Source: Propionivibrio sp.
Lineage (GTDB): Bacteria > Pseudomonadota > Gammaproteobacteria > Burkholderiales > Rhodocyclaceae
Direction: 5' to 3'
DNA: 36,640 nucleotides
NCBI RefSeq assembly: GCF_016790145.1
Contig: NZ_JAEUOI010000090.1
Location: 1 to 36,640, forward strand
The notes under the pieces: model-generated
The model's database searches: none
Told to the model about the DNA's origin: nothing
What the model saw: the letters and a program-made list of their open reading frames with translations, nothing else
Translations under genes and position numbers: made by a program
Part shown: positions 24,330 through 32,176 of the stretch, piece after piece
How the letters are laid out: each line of letters begins with the position of its first letter
Numbering within the stretch: the first letter of the stretch is position 1

Positions 24330-25370
24330 ATGCACTTCTCCATTGCTTCTCCCGGCAGCGAACTCGATGCGGCCCTGCAAAACAGGATCGACAACAAGAC
24401 CAAGCCACCGGGAGCGCTCGGCCAACTTGAGCAACTGGCGCTGCAAATCGGGCGGATCCAGCAGACGCTGACGCCGGGTTTTTCGCGTCCGCACCTGCTC
24501 GTTTTTGCCGGCGATCACGGCGCCGCCCGGGCCGGTGTCTCGGCATTCCCGCAGGACGTGACCTGGCAGATGGTCGAAAATTTTCTGGCCGGCGGCGCGG
24601 CGATCAACGTTTTCGCCCGCCACAACGGCCTGGCGCTGAAGGTCATTGACGCCGGCGTGGCGCATGATTTCGGACAGCGTGCCAGGCTGCTCGACGCCAA
24701 GATCGCCCCCGGCACGCGCAACTATCTGGAGCAGCCGGCGATGAGCGCCGCCGAGTGCGCCGCAGCACTGGCCAAGGGGGCGGAAATCGTCCGCTCGCTG
24801 GCGGACCAGGGATGCAATGTCGTCGGCTTCGGCGAAATGGGCATCGGCAATACGGCGGCGGCCTCGCTGATCACCCATGCGCTTACCGGCACACCGCTCA
24901 TCGATTGCATCGGGCGCGGCACCGGTCTCGATGACGCCGGGCTGACGCGCAAGCGCGAGTTGCTGGCGCAGGCCGCCCGGCGTGCGGCGCTGCCGGCGAA
25001 GGCCGACGCACGTAAGGTGCTGGCCGAGTTCGGCGGCTTCGAGATCGTCATGATGACCGGCGCCATGCTCGCTGCGGCCGAACGCGGCATGACGCTGCTC
25101 ATCGACGGCTTCATCGTCACCTCGGCGCTGCTCGCCGCTGCCCGCATCGAACCGGCGATCCGCGATTACTGCATTTTCTGTCACCGCTCGGCCGAGCCGG
25201 GACACGTCGCGCAACTGAACGATCTGCAGGCCGCTCCGCTGATCGATCTCGGCCTGCGCCTCGGTGAAGGCACCGGCGCGGCGCTGGCCTGGCCGCTGGT
25301 CAACGCCGCCGTCGCCTTCCTCAACGAGATGGCCAGCTTCGAGGCGGCGGGCGTGAGCGAGAAGATTTAA
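24330..25370 (+). CDS. cobT: Nicotinate-nucleotide--dimethylbenzimidazole phosphoribosyltransferase
   Basis: 346 residues, the usual CobT size. It makes alpha-ribazole phosphate from NaMN and the lower-ligand base. Motifs: [13 protein letters not shown] near the N-terminus, [30 protein letters not shown] (with a conserved Glu), [10 protein letters not shown], and [15 protein letters not shown] carrying the catalytic Glu. Start 24330 gives the family-like N-terminus ([16 protein letters not shown]) and follows the TATAAT by a normal leader; the frame is open further upstream but that stretch is the repeat and promoter region. Confidence 0.94.
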   Translation: MHFSIASPGSELDAALQNRIDNKTKPPGALGQLEQLALQIGRIQQTLTPGFSRPHLLVFAGDHGAARAGVSAFPQDVTWQMVENFLAGGAAINVFARHNGLALKVIDAGVAHDFGQRARLLDAKIAPGTRNYLEQPAMSAAECAAALAKGAEIVRSLADQGCNVVGFGEMGIGNTAAASLITHALTGTPLIDCIGRGTGLDDAGLTRKRELLAQAARRAALPAKADARKVLAEFGGFEIVMMTGAMLAAAERGMTLLIDGFIVTSALLAAARIEPAIRDYCIFCHRSAEPGHVAQLNDLQAAPLIDLGLRLGEGTGAALAWPLVNAAVAFLNEMASFEAAGVSEKI

Positions 25371-25380
25371 TTTCAAATGC

Positions 25381-25463
25381 TTCACCACAAAGTCACCAAT
25401 GCCAACAGGATTCACCAGGGAAAATTTGAGGTCAAGCTGGTTTCCCCTGGTGCCTGGTGGTTC
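25381..25463. repeat. Intergenic imperfect inverted repeat (CACCA type)
   Basis: The left part CACCACAAAGTCACCAA followed by TTCACCAGGGAAAA is mirrored on the right by TTTCCCCTGGTGCCTGGTGG (25441-25460). It begins 10 bp after the cobT stop. Non-coding; probably another dispersed palindromic element. Confidence 0.5.
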
Positions 25464-25525
25464 GCTTTCTTTCGTTGACTGACAGTCTGTGAAAAAATCA
25501 TTACGGCCTGATTTCCACGCTCGTC

Positions 25526-25614
25526 ACCCCGGCGCAAGCCGGGGTCCAACTCGTTTATCCGATTGTATTCATGGCTATCGGAGGAAGGTTCTGGATTCCG
25601 GCTTTCGCCGGAAT
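25526..25614. repeat. Pair of linked short palindromes (CCCCGGC / ATTCCGGC type)
   Basis: Palindrome 1 is ACCCCGGC-GCAA-GCCGGGGT (25526-25545); palindrome 2 is ATTCCGGC-TTTC-GCCGGAAT (25595-25614). They are 49 bp apart and in opposite sense (GTCACCCCGGC versus GGATTCCGGC). This is the widespread GTCATTCCGGCGAAAGCCGGAATCC-like family. With the preceding repeat it accounts for most of the 319-bp gap between cobT and cobS. Confidence 0.7.
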
Positions 25615-25689
25615 GAGGGCGAAGCCTGGCCTCGGGCCACGGCTTGGGTGGTGTTTTTTCATTGATTCACAACCCCTAACGACCGGCCC

Positions 25690-26445
25690 ATGTTCTTTCG
25701 TACTGAACTCGAATACTTTTTCGGCGCCATCCGCTTCTTTACGCGCTTGCCGGTACCCGCCTGGGTCGGGCACAGCAGCGAGGCGCTGGAGCGTTCGTCG
25801 CGTTATTTTCCGGCGGTCGGGCTGATCGTCGGCGGCATCGCGGCGCTGGTTTTTTTCCTGACCTCGTTCATCTGGCCATTAACGCTGGCGGTGCTGGCTT
25901 CGATGGCGATTACGCTCTACGTCACCGGCGCATTTCATGAAGACGGCTGGAGCGACATGGTCGATGGCTTTGGCGGCGGCTGGGGAAAGACGCAGATCCT
26001 GGCAATCATGAAGGACTCGCGGATCGGCAGTTTCGGCGCGGTGGCGCTGGTCATGCTGATGCTCGCCAAGTTCTGCGCGCTGGTCGAGATCGATCTGCTG
26101 CTGATCCCGGTGACACTGATTGCCGGGCATGCCTTCTCCCGCCTGTGTGCTACCACCCTGCTGCGTACGCTCGACTATGTGCGCGACGAAGGCAAGTCGA
26201 AGCCGCTGGCCACCCGCATCGGAGGCGGCGAACTGGCTTTCGCGGCACTCACCGCGCTACTGCCTCTGCTCCTGTTGCCGCCGCGGCAAGCCGTCATCGG
26301 CGTGCTTTTTGCCGTGCTCGCCACGCTCTGGCTGGCGCGCCTGTTCAAGCGGCAGATCGGCGGTTATACCGGCGATTGCCTCGGCGCCACGCAGCAGCTT
26401 GCCGAAGTCGCCTTCTACTGCGGAATGCTGTGCAGATTTTCCTGA
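25690..26445 (+). CDS. cobS: Adenosylcobinamide-GDP ribazoletransferase (cobalamin synthase)
   Basis: 251-residue polytopic inner-membrane enzyme joining adenosylcobinamide-GDP to alpha-ribazole (phosphate), the last condensation of cobalamin synthesis. The N-terminus FFGAIRFFTRLPVP, the metal-binding segment FHEDGWSDMVDGFGGGW, and MKDSRIGSFG are all typical, as is the late GGYTGDCLGATQQLAEV. About six hydrophobic helices. It overlaps cobC by 16 bp. Confidence 0.95.
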   Translation: MFFRTELEYFFGAIRFFTRLPVPAWVGHSSEALERSSRYFPAVGLIVGGIAALVFFLTSFIWPLTLAVLASMAITLYVTGAFHEDGWSDMVDGFGGGWGKTQILAIMKDSRIGSFGAVALVMLMLAKFCALVEIDLLLIPVTLIAGHAFSRLCATTLLRTLDYVRDEGKSKPLATRIGGGELAFAALTALLPLLLLPPRQAVIGVLFAVLATLWLARLFKRQIGGYTGDCLGATQQLAEVAFYCGMLCRFS

Positions 26446-26936
26446 TCCGTCATCCGCGCCCGCTGATCGACGCCGGCGTCTGTTACGGCCGGCTCGATAT
26501 CGACTGTGCCGACGCGCCGCACGTTGCCGCACGCCTGCGAGCCTTGCTGCCGGAAGGCACGCCGGTCATCTCAAGCCCGCTGCGCCGCGCTTGGCAACTG
26601 GCCGAGGCGCTTGACCCGCAGGCGCGCATCGACGCGCGACTGACCGAGATCGACTTCGGCGAATGGGAGGGCCAGTCGTGGGACGACATCGGCCGCGACG
26701 CGCTCGATGCCTGGGCCGCCGACGTTTTCAACTTCAGCCCGCCGGGCGGTGAATCGCCGGCCCGCCTGCAACAGCGTGCCATCGACTTTGCCATCTCGCT
26801 TGCGGGCTCGCGTGTCGCGCTGGTCACCCACGCCGGGGTCATGCGCGCCCTGGTGGGTCACTGGCGGCAGCTCCCGCTTGCCGAATGGACGCAACTGAAA
26901 TTCGAGTTTGGCAGCATCACGGAGATCGGGATTTGA
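26430..26936 (+). CDS. cobC: Alpha-ribazole-5'-phosphate phosphatase (histidine phosphatase family)
   Basis: 168 residues. The phosphohistidine motif is IRHPRP (residues 6-11; Arg7-His8), followed by VISSPLRRA, the acid segment LTEIDFGEWEGQ and the second His in VTHAGVMRAL. It removes phosphate from alpha-ribazole phosphate (or cobalamin phosphate). The start is a GTG at 26430 inside the end of cobS; this places RHP at the normal distance from the N-terminus, whereas the longer open frame upstream is just the alternate frame of cobS. Overlap implies coupling with cobS. Confidence 0.9.
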   Translation: MQIFLIRHPRPLIDAGVCYGRLDIDCADAPHVAARLRALLPEGTPVISSPLRRAWQLAEALDPQARIDARLTEIDFGEWEGQSWDDIGRDALDAWAADVFNFSPPGGESPARLQQRAIDFAISLAGSRVALVTHAGVMRALVGHWRQLPLAEWTQLKFEFGSITEIGI

Positions 26937-26944
26937 ATCTGGAA

Positions 26945-27046
26945 TCCACCGCGAAGGCGCAAAGTTGCAAAGGGAACGCAAAGCTATGACTTCGCGTTTC
27001 CAGCACTTCTCTGCGATTCCTTTCTTCTTTGCGCCTTTGCGGTGGA
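26945..27046. repeat. Near-perfect 20-bp inverted repeat (GCGCAAAG type)
   Basis: The left arm TCCACCGCGAAGGCGCAAAG (26945-26964) and the right arm (27027-27046) are reverse complements with one mismatch, 62 bp apart. The element fills the gap between cobC and the methyltransferase gene and runs into the latter's possible GTG start. It resembles dispersed elements seen in many betaproteobacteria. Confidence 0.75.
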
Positions 27047-28238
27047 TGTTTTGAGAACATTGAAACTACCCAAACCCGATCCCGACGCACTGGCCTACAG
27101 CGCGGCGCTGAAACGCCGCATCGGCGACGAAATCGAATCTGCCGGCGGCTGGATCGGTTTTGATCGTTTCATGGAACTGGCGCTCTATGCGCCGGGAATG
27201 GGCTACTACTCGGGCGGGGCGCGCAAGTTTGGCGCCTCCGGGGATTTTGTCACCGCACCCGAGATTTCGTCGGCCTTCAGCCGGACCCTGGCGGCGCAGG
27301 CGGTGCAGATCCTGGCGCTCAGCGCGCCGCAGATGATCGAGGTCGGCGCCGGTTCCGGACGTCTTGCCGCCGACCTGCTGCTCGAACTTGAACGGCGCGT
27401 AGCGCTCCCGGAACGCTACGGCATCCTCGATCTCTCCGGCGAATTGCGCGAACGCCAGCGGGCGACGATTGGCCAGCGCGCAGCGCATCTGCTTGAGCGC
27501 GTCAACTGGCTCGACCGCCTGCCCGAACGTTTCGATGGTCTGGTGCTGGCCAACGAAGTGCTCGACGCAATGCCGGTGCATCTGGTGCGCTGGGGTAACG
27601 AGTTTGAAGATTTGGAAAACCCGGCGATATTTGAACGCGGCGTCGGCTGGAAGAATGATGAATTCGTCTGGTCCGATCGTCCCGCCGAGGTGCGCGTTCT
27701 TGAACGGGCGAAGGCACTGGGTATCGAGCACCCGCCAGCGCCCGGTTACCTGAGCGAGATCGGCCTGGCCTCAACCGACTGGACGGCAGCCTGGGGCAGC
27801 ATCCTCGGCAAGGGCGCCTTGCTGCTCATCGATTATGGTTTCCCGCGGCACGAGTATTACCACTGGCAGCGCGATGCCGGCACATTGATGTGCCACTATC
27901 GCCACCATGCGCACGGCGAGCCCTTCTACCTGCCCGGCTTGCAGGACATCACCGCGCACGTCGATTTCACGGCAATTGTCGAGTCGGGCTTTGCCGCCGG
28001 CCTGGATTTGCTCGGCTACACCACGCAAGCCACATTCCTGCTCAATTGCGGATTGACTGAAATCCTTGCCCGCACCCCGGCCGAAGATTATCTAAACTAC
28101 CTGCCGCAAGCGCAGGCAGCGCAGAAACTGATTTCGCCCGCCGAGATGGGCGAGCTGTTCAAGGTCATCGCGCTGGGTAAAGGCATCGACGAGAAGTTGA
28201 TCGGCTTTGCCCAGGGCGATCGAAGCGCGACGCTGTAA
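27042..28238 (+). CDS. SAM-dependent methyltransferase, MidA/NDUFAF7 family
   Basis: Up to 398 residues of the COG1565 family; the mitochondrial member NDUFAF7/MidA methylates an Arg of complex I, while the bacterial target is not known to me. Family segments: IGFDRFMELALYAPGMGYYSGG, GASGDFVTAPEISSAF, SAM-binding MIEVGAGSGRLAADLL (about 105-120), VLANEVLDAMPVHLV, ALLLIDYGFPRHEYY and LPGLQDITAHVDF. The start is uncertain: GTG 27042 lies in the repeat arm, while TTG 27051 and TTG 27060 are in frame; 27060 (LKLPKPDPDAL) fits the family N-terminus well and has GAGA upstream. It follows the cob genes on the same strand but a functional link is not implied. Confidence 0.88.
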   Translation: MDVLRTLKLPKPDPDALAYSAALKRRIGDEIESAGGWIGFDRFMELALYAPGMGYYSGGARKFGASGDFVTAPEISSAFSRTLAAQAVQILALSAPQMIEVGAGSGRLAADLLLELERRVALPERYGILDLSGELRERQRATIGQRAAHLLERVNWLDRLPERFDGLVLANEVLDAMPVHLVRWGNEFEDLENPAIFERGVGWKNDEFVWSDRPAEVRVLERAKALGIEHPPAPGYLSEIGLASTDWTAAWGSILGKGALLLIDYGFPRHEYYHWQRDAGTLMCHYRHHAHGEPFYLPGLQDITAHVDFTAIVESGFAAGLDLLGYTTQATFLLNCGLTEILARTPAEDYLNYLPQAQAAQKLISPAEMGELFKVIALGKGIDEKLIGFAQGDRSATL

Positions 28239-28259
28239 GCGCACCTCGCTGTGCAGCGC

Positions 28260-28475
28260 TCAGCCCTTGCCGGCATACAGGTGAGCCATGAACCCTTTGC
28301 CGTCGGCGCTTGACGGCTTGCCGGCTGCCATGGTGTCGAATTCAGCCAAACGGGCTTCAACCCCGGGCCGTTCGGCCCAAGCGGCGTACAAGGCCTCGTC
28401 GCTGTAAACGTCGTTGTAATGGTTGCATGCTTCGTCCAGGACTTTTCCTGCGCTCATTTCGGTGACGATCAACAT
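28260..28475 (-). CDS. Small protein of unknown function
   Basis: 71 residues beginning MLIVTEMSAGKVLDEACNHY. Mixed helical composition, one Cys, acidic middle, no signal peptide or membrane segment. ATG at 28475 with GCAGAGGC about 8 bp upstream; the frame is open further upstream but without a ribosome site. Codon use matches the chromosome, which supports a real gene. Not recognised. It converges on the methyltransferase and is separated from the YfcG-like GST by 176 bp, so it probably has its own promoter. Confidence 0.6.
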   Translation of the reverse strand: MLIVTEMSAGKVLDEACNHYNDVYSDEALYAAWAERPGVEARLAEFDTMAAGKPSSADGKGFMAHLYAGKG

Positions 28476-28590
28476 TTTGTTTGCCTCTGCTCTTTTGAAT
28501 GGATGGCAAGTCAAGTAACGGCCGGGAAACGGAAAGGTTGAATGGCGCCGACAACTATTTGGTAACGGTTTGTCCAAATTTCACTGGAAC

Positions 28591-28604
28591 TCGATTGACC
28601 TCAA
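28591..28604 (-). promoter_or_regulatory. Weak FNR/ANR-like box upstream of the small protein
   Basis: The minus strand reads TTGAGGTCAATCGA, 8 of 10 matches to the FNR consensus TTGAT-N4-ATCAA. It lies about 115 bp upstream of the 71-residue ORF. No good -10 box follows at the expected distance, so this is only a hint. Confidence 0.2.
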
Positions 28605-28651
28605 TCCAGGTTTGCAGGAATTCAGCCGATCACAGCTTTGCCTGATTTCGC

Positions 28652-29269
28652 TCAGCCGGGTATCGCCATGCCGCGCTGCACGGCTGGGCGTGCGCCAATC
28701 GCTGCATGCCAGCGCTGCACGTTGGGATAGTCGGCCAGATCGATCTTCTGCCACTCATGCCGCGCCACCCAGGGGTAAGTGGCCATGTCGGCAATCGAGT
28801 ACTCGGCGGCCAGATACGCGGCCTCGCCCAGTCGCCGGTCGAGAACGCCGTAAAGCCTTGCCGTTTCTGTGCTGTAGCGCTTGATTGCGTAGGCTAGCGG
28901 TGCGGGAGCAAAACGCAGGAAGTGGTGCGTCTGACCGAACATCGGCCCGACGCCGCCCATCTGGAACATCAGCCACTGCAGGGCTTCGTACTTGCCGCGC
29001 TCGGACGTCGGCAAAAACCGGCCGGTCTTGCCCGCCAGGTAGAGAAGAATCGCGCCCGACTCGAAAAGCGTCATCGTTTTGCCGTCCGGCCCATCGGGAT
29101 CGACGATGGCCGGGATTTTCGAATTCGGGTTGATGGCCACAAATTCGGGGGCCAACTGCTCGCCCTGTGTGATGTCGATGGTTTTCACGCGGTAGCGTAG
29201 CGCGCACTCCTCAAGCATGATCGATACCTTGCGGCCGTTGGGTGTACTCCAGGTGTACAACGTGATCAT
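28652..29269 (-). CDS. yfcG: Glutathione S-transferase-like protein, YfcG type
   Basis: 205 residues. The N-terminal thioredoxin-fold segment TPNGRKVSIMLEE carries the Thr-x-Asn motif of the nu-class GST YfcG/YghU, enzymes with disulfide-bond reductase activity using glutathione. Other close matches are NPNSKIPAIVD, FESGAILLYLA, GGVGPMFGQTHHF and YSIADMATYPWV. Length and motifs agree with E. coli YfcG (recalled). It begins 21 bp after the cca stop, so it is likely in the same transcript. Confidence 0.88.
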   Translation of the reverse strand: MITLYTWSTPNGRKVSIMLEECALRYRVKTIDITQGEQLAPEFVAINPNSKIPAIVDPDGPDGKTMTLFESGAILLYLAGKTGRFLPTSERGKYEALQWLMFQMGGVGPMFGQTHHFLRFAPAPLAYAIKRYSTETARLYGVLDRRLGEAAYLAAEYSIADMATYPWVARHEWQKIDLADYPNVQRWHAAIGARPAVQRGMAIPG

Positions 29270-29290
29270 GGCGTTACGACATCCACCGCA

Positions 29291-30511
29291 TCAGTCCGGA
29301 AGTGCCAGCACCCGTTTGACGGCGGACACCCGCGCGGCGTGCAGTTGCGCGGAAATCTGCACCGCATCGCTGCAACGGCTGGCAATCGCTGCCGCATCGA
29401 CGGAACGTACGGCGTCCAGCGCGCTCAGGAAAAGTTGCGCATCGGGGTTCGGTTTTTCTTCCCAGCCCAGACGTCCATGAAAATCGCAGGCACAGGCCTC
29501 GAGGAGTTGTTCGAAGCGCTGCGGGCGGCGCAGTGCATCGGCACTTTCCAGGAGCCGGGTAATGGTTGCCGCGCGCAGCTCGGGACCGCGGCGAATATCG
29601 CCGTGATAGCGGGCCACCAGAAGCGCCAGATCACGGCAATCGGCCGGGGTCTTGAGTCGAGCGCACACTTCGCCGACCAGCTCGACGCTGCGTGCCTCGT
29701 GCCCCGGATGACGCGGCAGATCGGCGGCTGGCGTCAGCCCCTTGCCGAGATCGTGCATGAGTACGGCAAAGCGCACTGGCAAGGCGTAGCCTTGCCGTGC
29801 CGAATGATCGAGCGCCATCATGACGTGCACGCCGGTATCGATTTCCGGATGGTAATCGGCACGCTGCGGCACGCCGAACAGTCGATCCAGCTCGGGCAGC
29901 AGGCGCGCCAGCGCGCCGCATTCACGCAGCACTTCAATCATGCGCGAGGGTCTGGCTTCCATCAGTCCCCTGGCCAGTTCCTGCCAGACGCGCTCGGCAA
30001 CCAGATGATCGACCTCGCCCCCGCTGACCATCCTGCGCATCAGGTCGACGGTTTCCGGCGCGATGGAAAATCCGATGAAGCGCGCGGCAAAACGGGCAAC
30101 GCGCAGAATGCGTACCGGATCCTCAACGAATGCCGGCCCGACATGGCGCAATACCCGCGCCTGGAGATCGGCCACACCGTGAAACGGGTCGGTCAGCGCA
30201 CCATCGTCGGCACGGGCAATGGCATTGATGGTGAGGTCGCGACGGGCGAGGTCCTCTTCGAGACCGACCTCGGGCGCCGCATGAAAGGAGAAGCCGGTGT
30301 ACCCGTGACCGGCCTTGCGTTCGGTCCGGGCCAGAGCGTACTCTTCGTGCGTGGTCGGGTGCAGGAAAACGGGAAAGTCCCGGCCGACCGGTTTGAAGCC
30401 GCGCTCGAGCATTTCGTCGGGTGACGCCCCAACGACCACATAGTCACGATCCTGTACCGGCAAGCCAAGCAACTCGTCGCGCACCGCCCCACCAACCGTG
30501 AATATTCGCAT
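29291..30511 (-). CDS. cca: Multifunctional CCA tRNA nucleotidyltransferase
   Basis: 406 residues, the bacterial class II enzyme that adds or repairs the tRNA 3' CCA end. N-terminal VGGAVRDELLG and the metal-binding DRD (Asp21, Asp23) followed by YVVVG; then RRDLTINAIA, DPFHGVADLQARVLRHV, and the EDPVRILRVARFAARF motif. The C-terminal half has an HD phosphohydrolase domain (LMHDLGKG, then HPGHE), giving the extra phosphatase/phosphodiesterase activities of the multifunctional form. It lies 20 bp after the upstream GST gene. Confidence 0.95.
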   Translation of the reverse strand: MRIFTVGGAVRDELLGLPVQDRDYVVVGASPDEMLERGFKPVGRDFPVFLHPTTHEEYALARTERKAGHGYTGFSFHAAPEVGLEEDLARRDLTINAIARADDGALTDPFHGVADLQARVLRHVGPAFVEDPVRILRVARFAARFIGFSIAPETVDLMRRMVSGGEVDHLVAERVWQELARGLMEARPSRMIEVLRECGALARLLPELDRLFGVPQRADYHPEIDTGVHVMMALDHSARQGYALPVRFAVLMHDLGKGLTPAADLPRHPGHEARSVELVGEVCARLKTPADCRDLALLVARYHGDIRRGPELRAATITRLLESADALRRPQRFEQLLEACACDFHGRLGWEEKPNPDAQLFLSALDAVRSVDAAAIASRCSDAVQISAQLHAARVSAVKRVLALPD

Positions 30512-30531
30512 GGGGTGAGGAAGGTGAACGC

Positions 30532-31155
30532 CTACCTGGCCATTTCAGCCAGCGCGGCTTCCCGCCATTCCTGCATGGCCGGCAGCAGGCGCATGGTTTC
30601 GACCCACGCGCGCGAGGCCGGAGGAAGCTCCACAGCGTAGGTCAGAAAACGCCAGACGACAGGAGAAAACATCGCGTCAGCAATCGAGAAATAGCCATAC
30701 AGGAAGGGGCCATCCTGAGCGTAGCAAAGGCGGCAGCTTTCCCAGATCGAAACGATGCGGGCAATATCGGCTTCCACTTCGGCAGTACGGGCGTCATAAG
30801 GCCTTGAGGAGACAATTTCCATCGGCATGCTGAAACGTAAGGCGCCGAAACCGGAGTGCATCTCGCAACTGATAGCGCGCGCCTCGGCGCGCGCCTTGCG
30901 CTCGGAGGGCCACAAAGAAGGTGCCTGCTCGGCAATATACTCGCAGATGGCCAGTGAATCCCAGACCACGGTGCTACCGTCGATCAAACACGGCACTTTG
31001 CCCGAAGGCGAGTACTTCAAAATCTCTTCCCTGGTCCTGGATTGATGCAGGCGAATGCAGATTTGCTCAAAGGGTAATCCGGCCTGCTTCAAGGCCAGCC
31101 ACGGACGCAGGCTCCATGACGAGAAATTGTGATCGCCGATGACAATTTTCATCAT
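30532..31155 (-). CDS. Glutathione S-transferase family protein
   Basis: 207 residues. Thioredoxin-like N-terminal domain with NFSSWSLRPWLALKQAG (likely catalytic Ser of the zeta/tau-like type), SPSGKVPCLIDG and the glutathione-binding DSLAICEYIAE; then a helical C-terminal domain with YFSIADAMFSPVVWRF. Two consecutive ATGs (31155 and 31152) are possible starts. Substrate unknown. Placed between the NDUFA9-like gene (21 bp upstream) and cca. Confidence 0.87.
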   Translation of the reverse strand: MMKIVIGDHNFSSWSLRPWLALKQAGLPFEQICIRLHQSRTREEILKYSPSGKVPCLIDGSTVVWDSLAICEYIAEQAPSLWPSERKARAEARAISCEMHSGFGALRFSMPMEIVSSRPYDARTAEVEADIARIVSIWESCRLCYAQDGPFLYGYFSIADAMFSPVVWRFLTYAVELPPASRAWVETMRLLPAMQEWREAALAEMAR

Positions 31156-31176
31156 GACAAAAAATTCACTGAACCC

Positions 31177-32139
31177 TTAACGCCCGGCACGACAGCGGTA
31201 TTTATCCAGGCGCAGATTCGGTCTGACCACAGCAGAAAGATAACCGGGCGCGACAGCTTCCAGCGACTTCGGTTGCCAGCCCGGGTAGTTGTGACGCCCA
31301 TCGGTCAGGTTATCGAGCTGCATCGAACGCAGGTTATCCGGCGACATCGGCGGATTGGGCAGCAGACTCAGAAAGCCCGCCTGCAGATAAGCGAGGGCAT
31401 CGGGCAACCCGATCACCGGACGGCGCCGGCCGATCAGCTCGCCGGTGTACTCGACCAGTTCGCGCAAGGTGTAGACTGTCGGACCGCATAATTCGTACGT
31501 CTGGCCAAAAGTTGCGCGATCGGTCAGACACGAGCAAAAGGCGTCGGCCACATCGCCGATATAAACCGGCTGAAAGCGTGCGTCAGCGCCACCCAGCGGC
31601 ATAACGGGAAAGACCCGGAGCAGGCTGGCGAAGGTATTCAGGAAGGAGTCACCGGGGCCAAAAATGACCGAGGGACGAAACACGGTGACATCAAGCTCCC
31701 TCGCCGCACCGAGCACGACGGCTTCGCCCGCCGCCTTAGAACGCAAATAGGCCGATGGTGCATCGTCAGAGGCCCTGAGCGCGCTCATATGCACCAGGCG
31801 ACGGACTCCGGTCTGCATCATGGCCGCCAGAATTTTCCTCGGCAACTCGACATGCGCGGCAGCAAAACGCTTGCCGTAAGGCTGGCTGGAATCGCCATCG
31901 TGCAAAATGCCGACCAGATTGATCACGGCATCAACGCCAGTCATCAGCGAAGCCAGCACTTGCGGGTCGTGGACATCGGCGTCCACCATATAGACGGTCG
32001 GCAGCAGAATGAGCTGCTTGGTATTGTCACGATGGCGCGTCGGGATCGTGACGCGAATGCCGCGTTCGGAAAGCCGGTTGGCTATCCAGCCACCAACAAA
32101 ACCGCTCCCGCCAATCAATAGCACTTTCTTGAGTTCCAT
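31177..32139 (-). CDS. NAD(P)-binding Rossmann protein, complex I NDUFA9-like
   Basis: 320 residues of the atypical short-chain dehydrogenase family. The nucleotide loop is GGSGFVGGWIA (about residues 10-20); later segments are VINLVGILHD, LVHMSALRAS, YLRSKAAGEA (the Tyr-x3-Lys pair appears as YLRSK), FRPSVIFGPGDSFLN and FQPVYIGDVADAF. This pattern is shared with the NDUFA9 subunit of complex I and related bacterial epimerase-like proteins, whose reactions are mostly unknown. GGGAG just before the ATG at 32139 supports this start over the longer open frame. 37 bp downstream of slt. Confidence 0.87.
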   Translation of the reverse strand: MELKKVLLIGGSGFVGGWIANRLSERGIRVTIPTRHRDNTKQLILLPTVYMVDADVHDPQVLASLMTGVDAVINLVGILHDGDSSQPYGKRFAAAHVELPRKILAAMMQTGVRRLVHMSALRASDDAPSAYLRSKAAGEAVVLGAARELDVTVFRPSVIFGPGDSFLNTFASLLRVFPVMPLGGADARFQPVYIGDVADAFCSCLTDRATFGQTYELCGPTVYTLRELVEYTGELIGRRRPVIGLPDALAYLQAGFLSLLPNPPMSPDNLRSMQLDNLTDGRHNYPGWQPKSLEAVAPGYLSAVVRPNLRLDKYRCRAGR

Positions 32140-32176
32140 GGCTCCCTGCCGATCAAATTTGTTTGAAGAATCGATT

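Noticed and set aside
24003-25415. 470-codon minus-strand open frame opposite cobT
   Set aside because: Covers cobT and the start of cobU with no family resemblance; both overlapped genes are secure.
26145-26429. N-terminal extension of cobC back to 26145
   Set aside because: This part is the alternate frame of cobS; the phosphatase motif RHP begins right after the GTG at 26430.
25381-27046. Clustered repeats as a CRISPR array
   Set aside because: The elements are unlike each other, are single palindromes, and lack regular repeat-spacer spacing.
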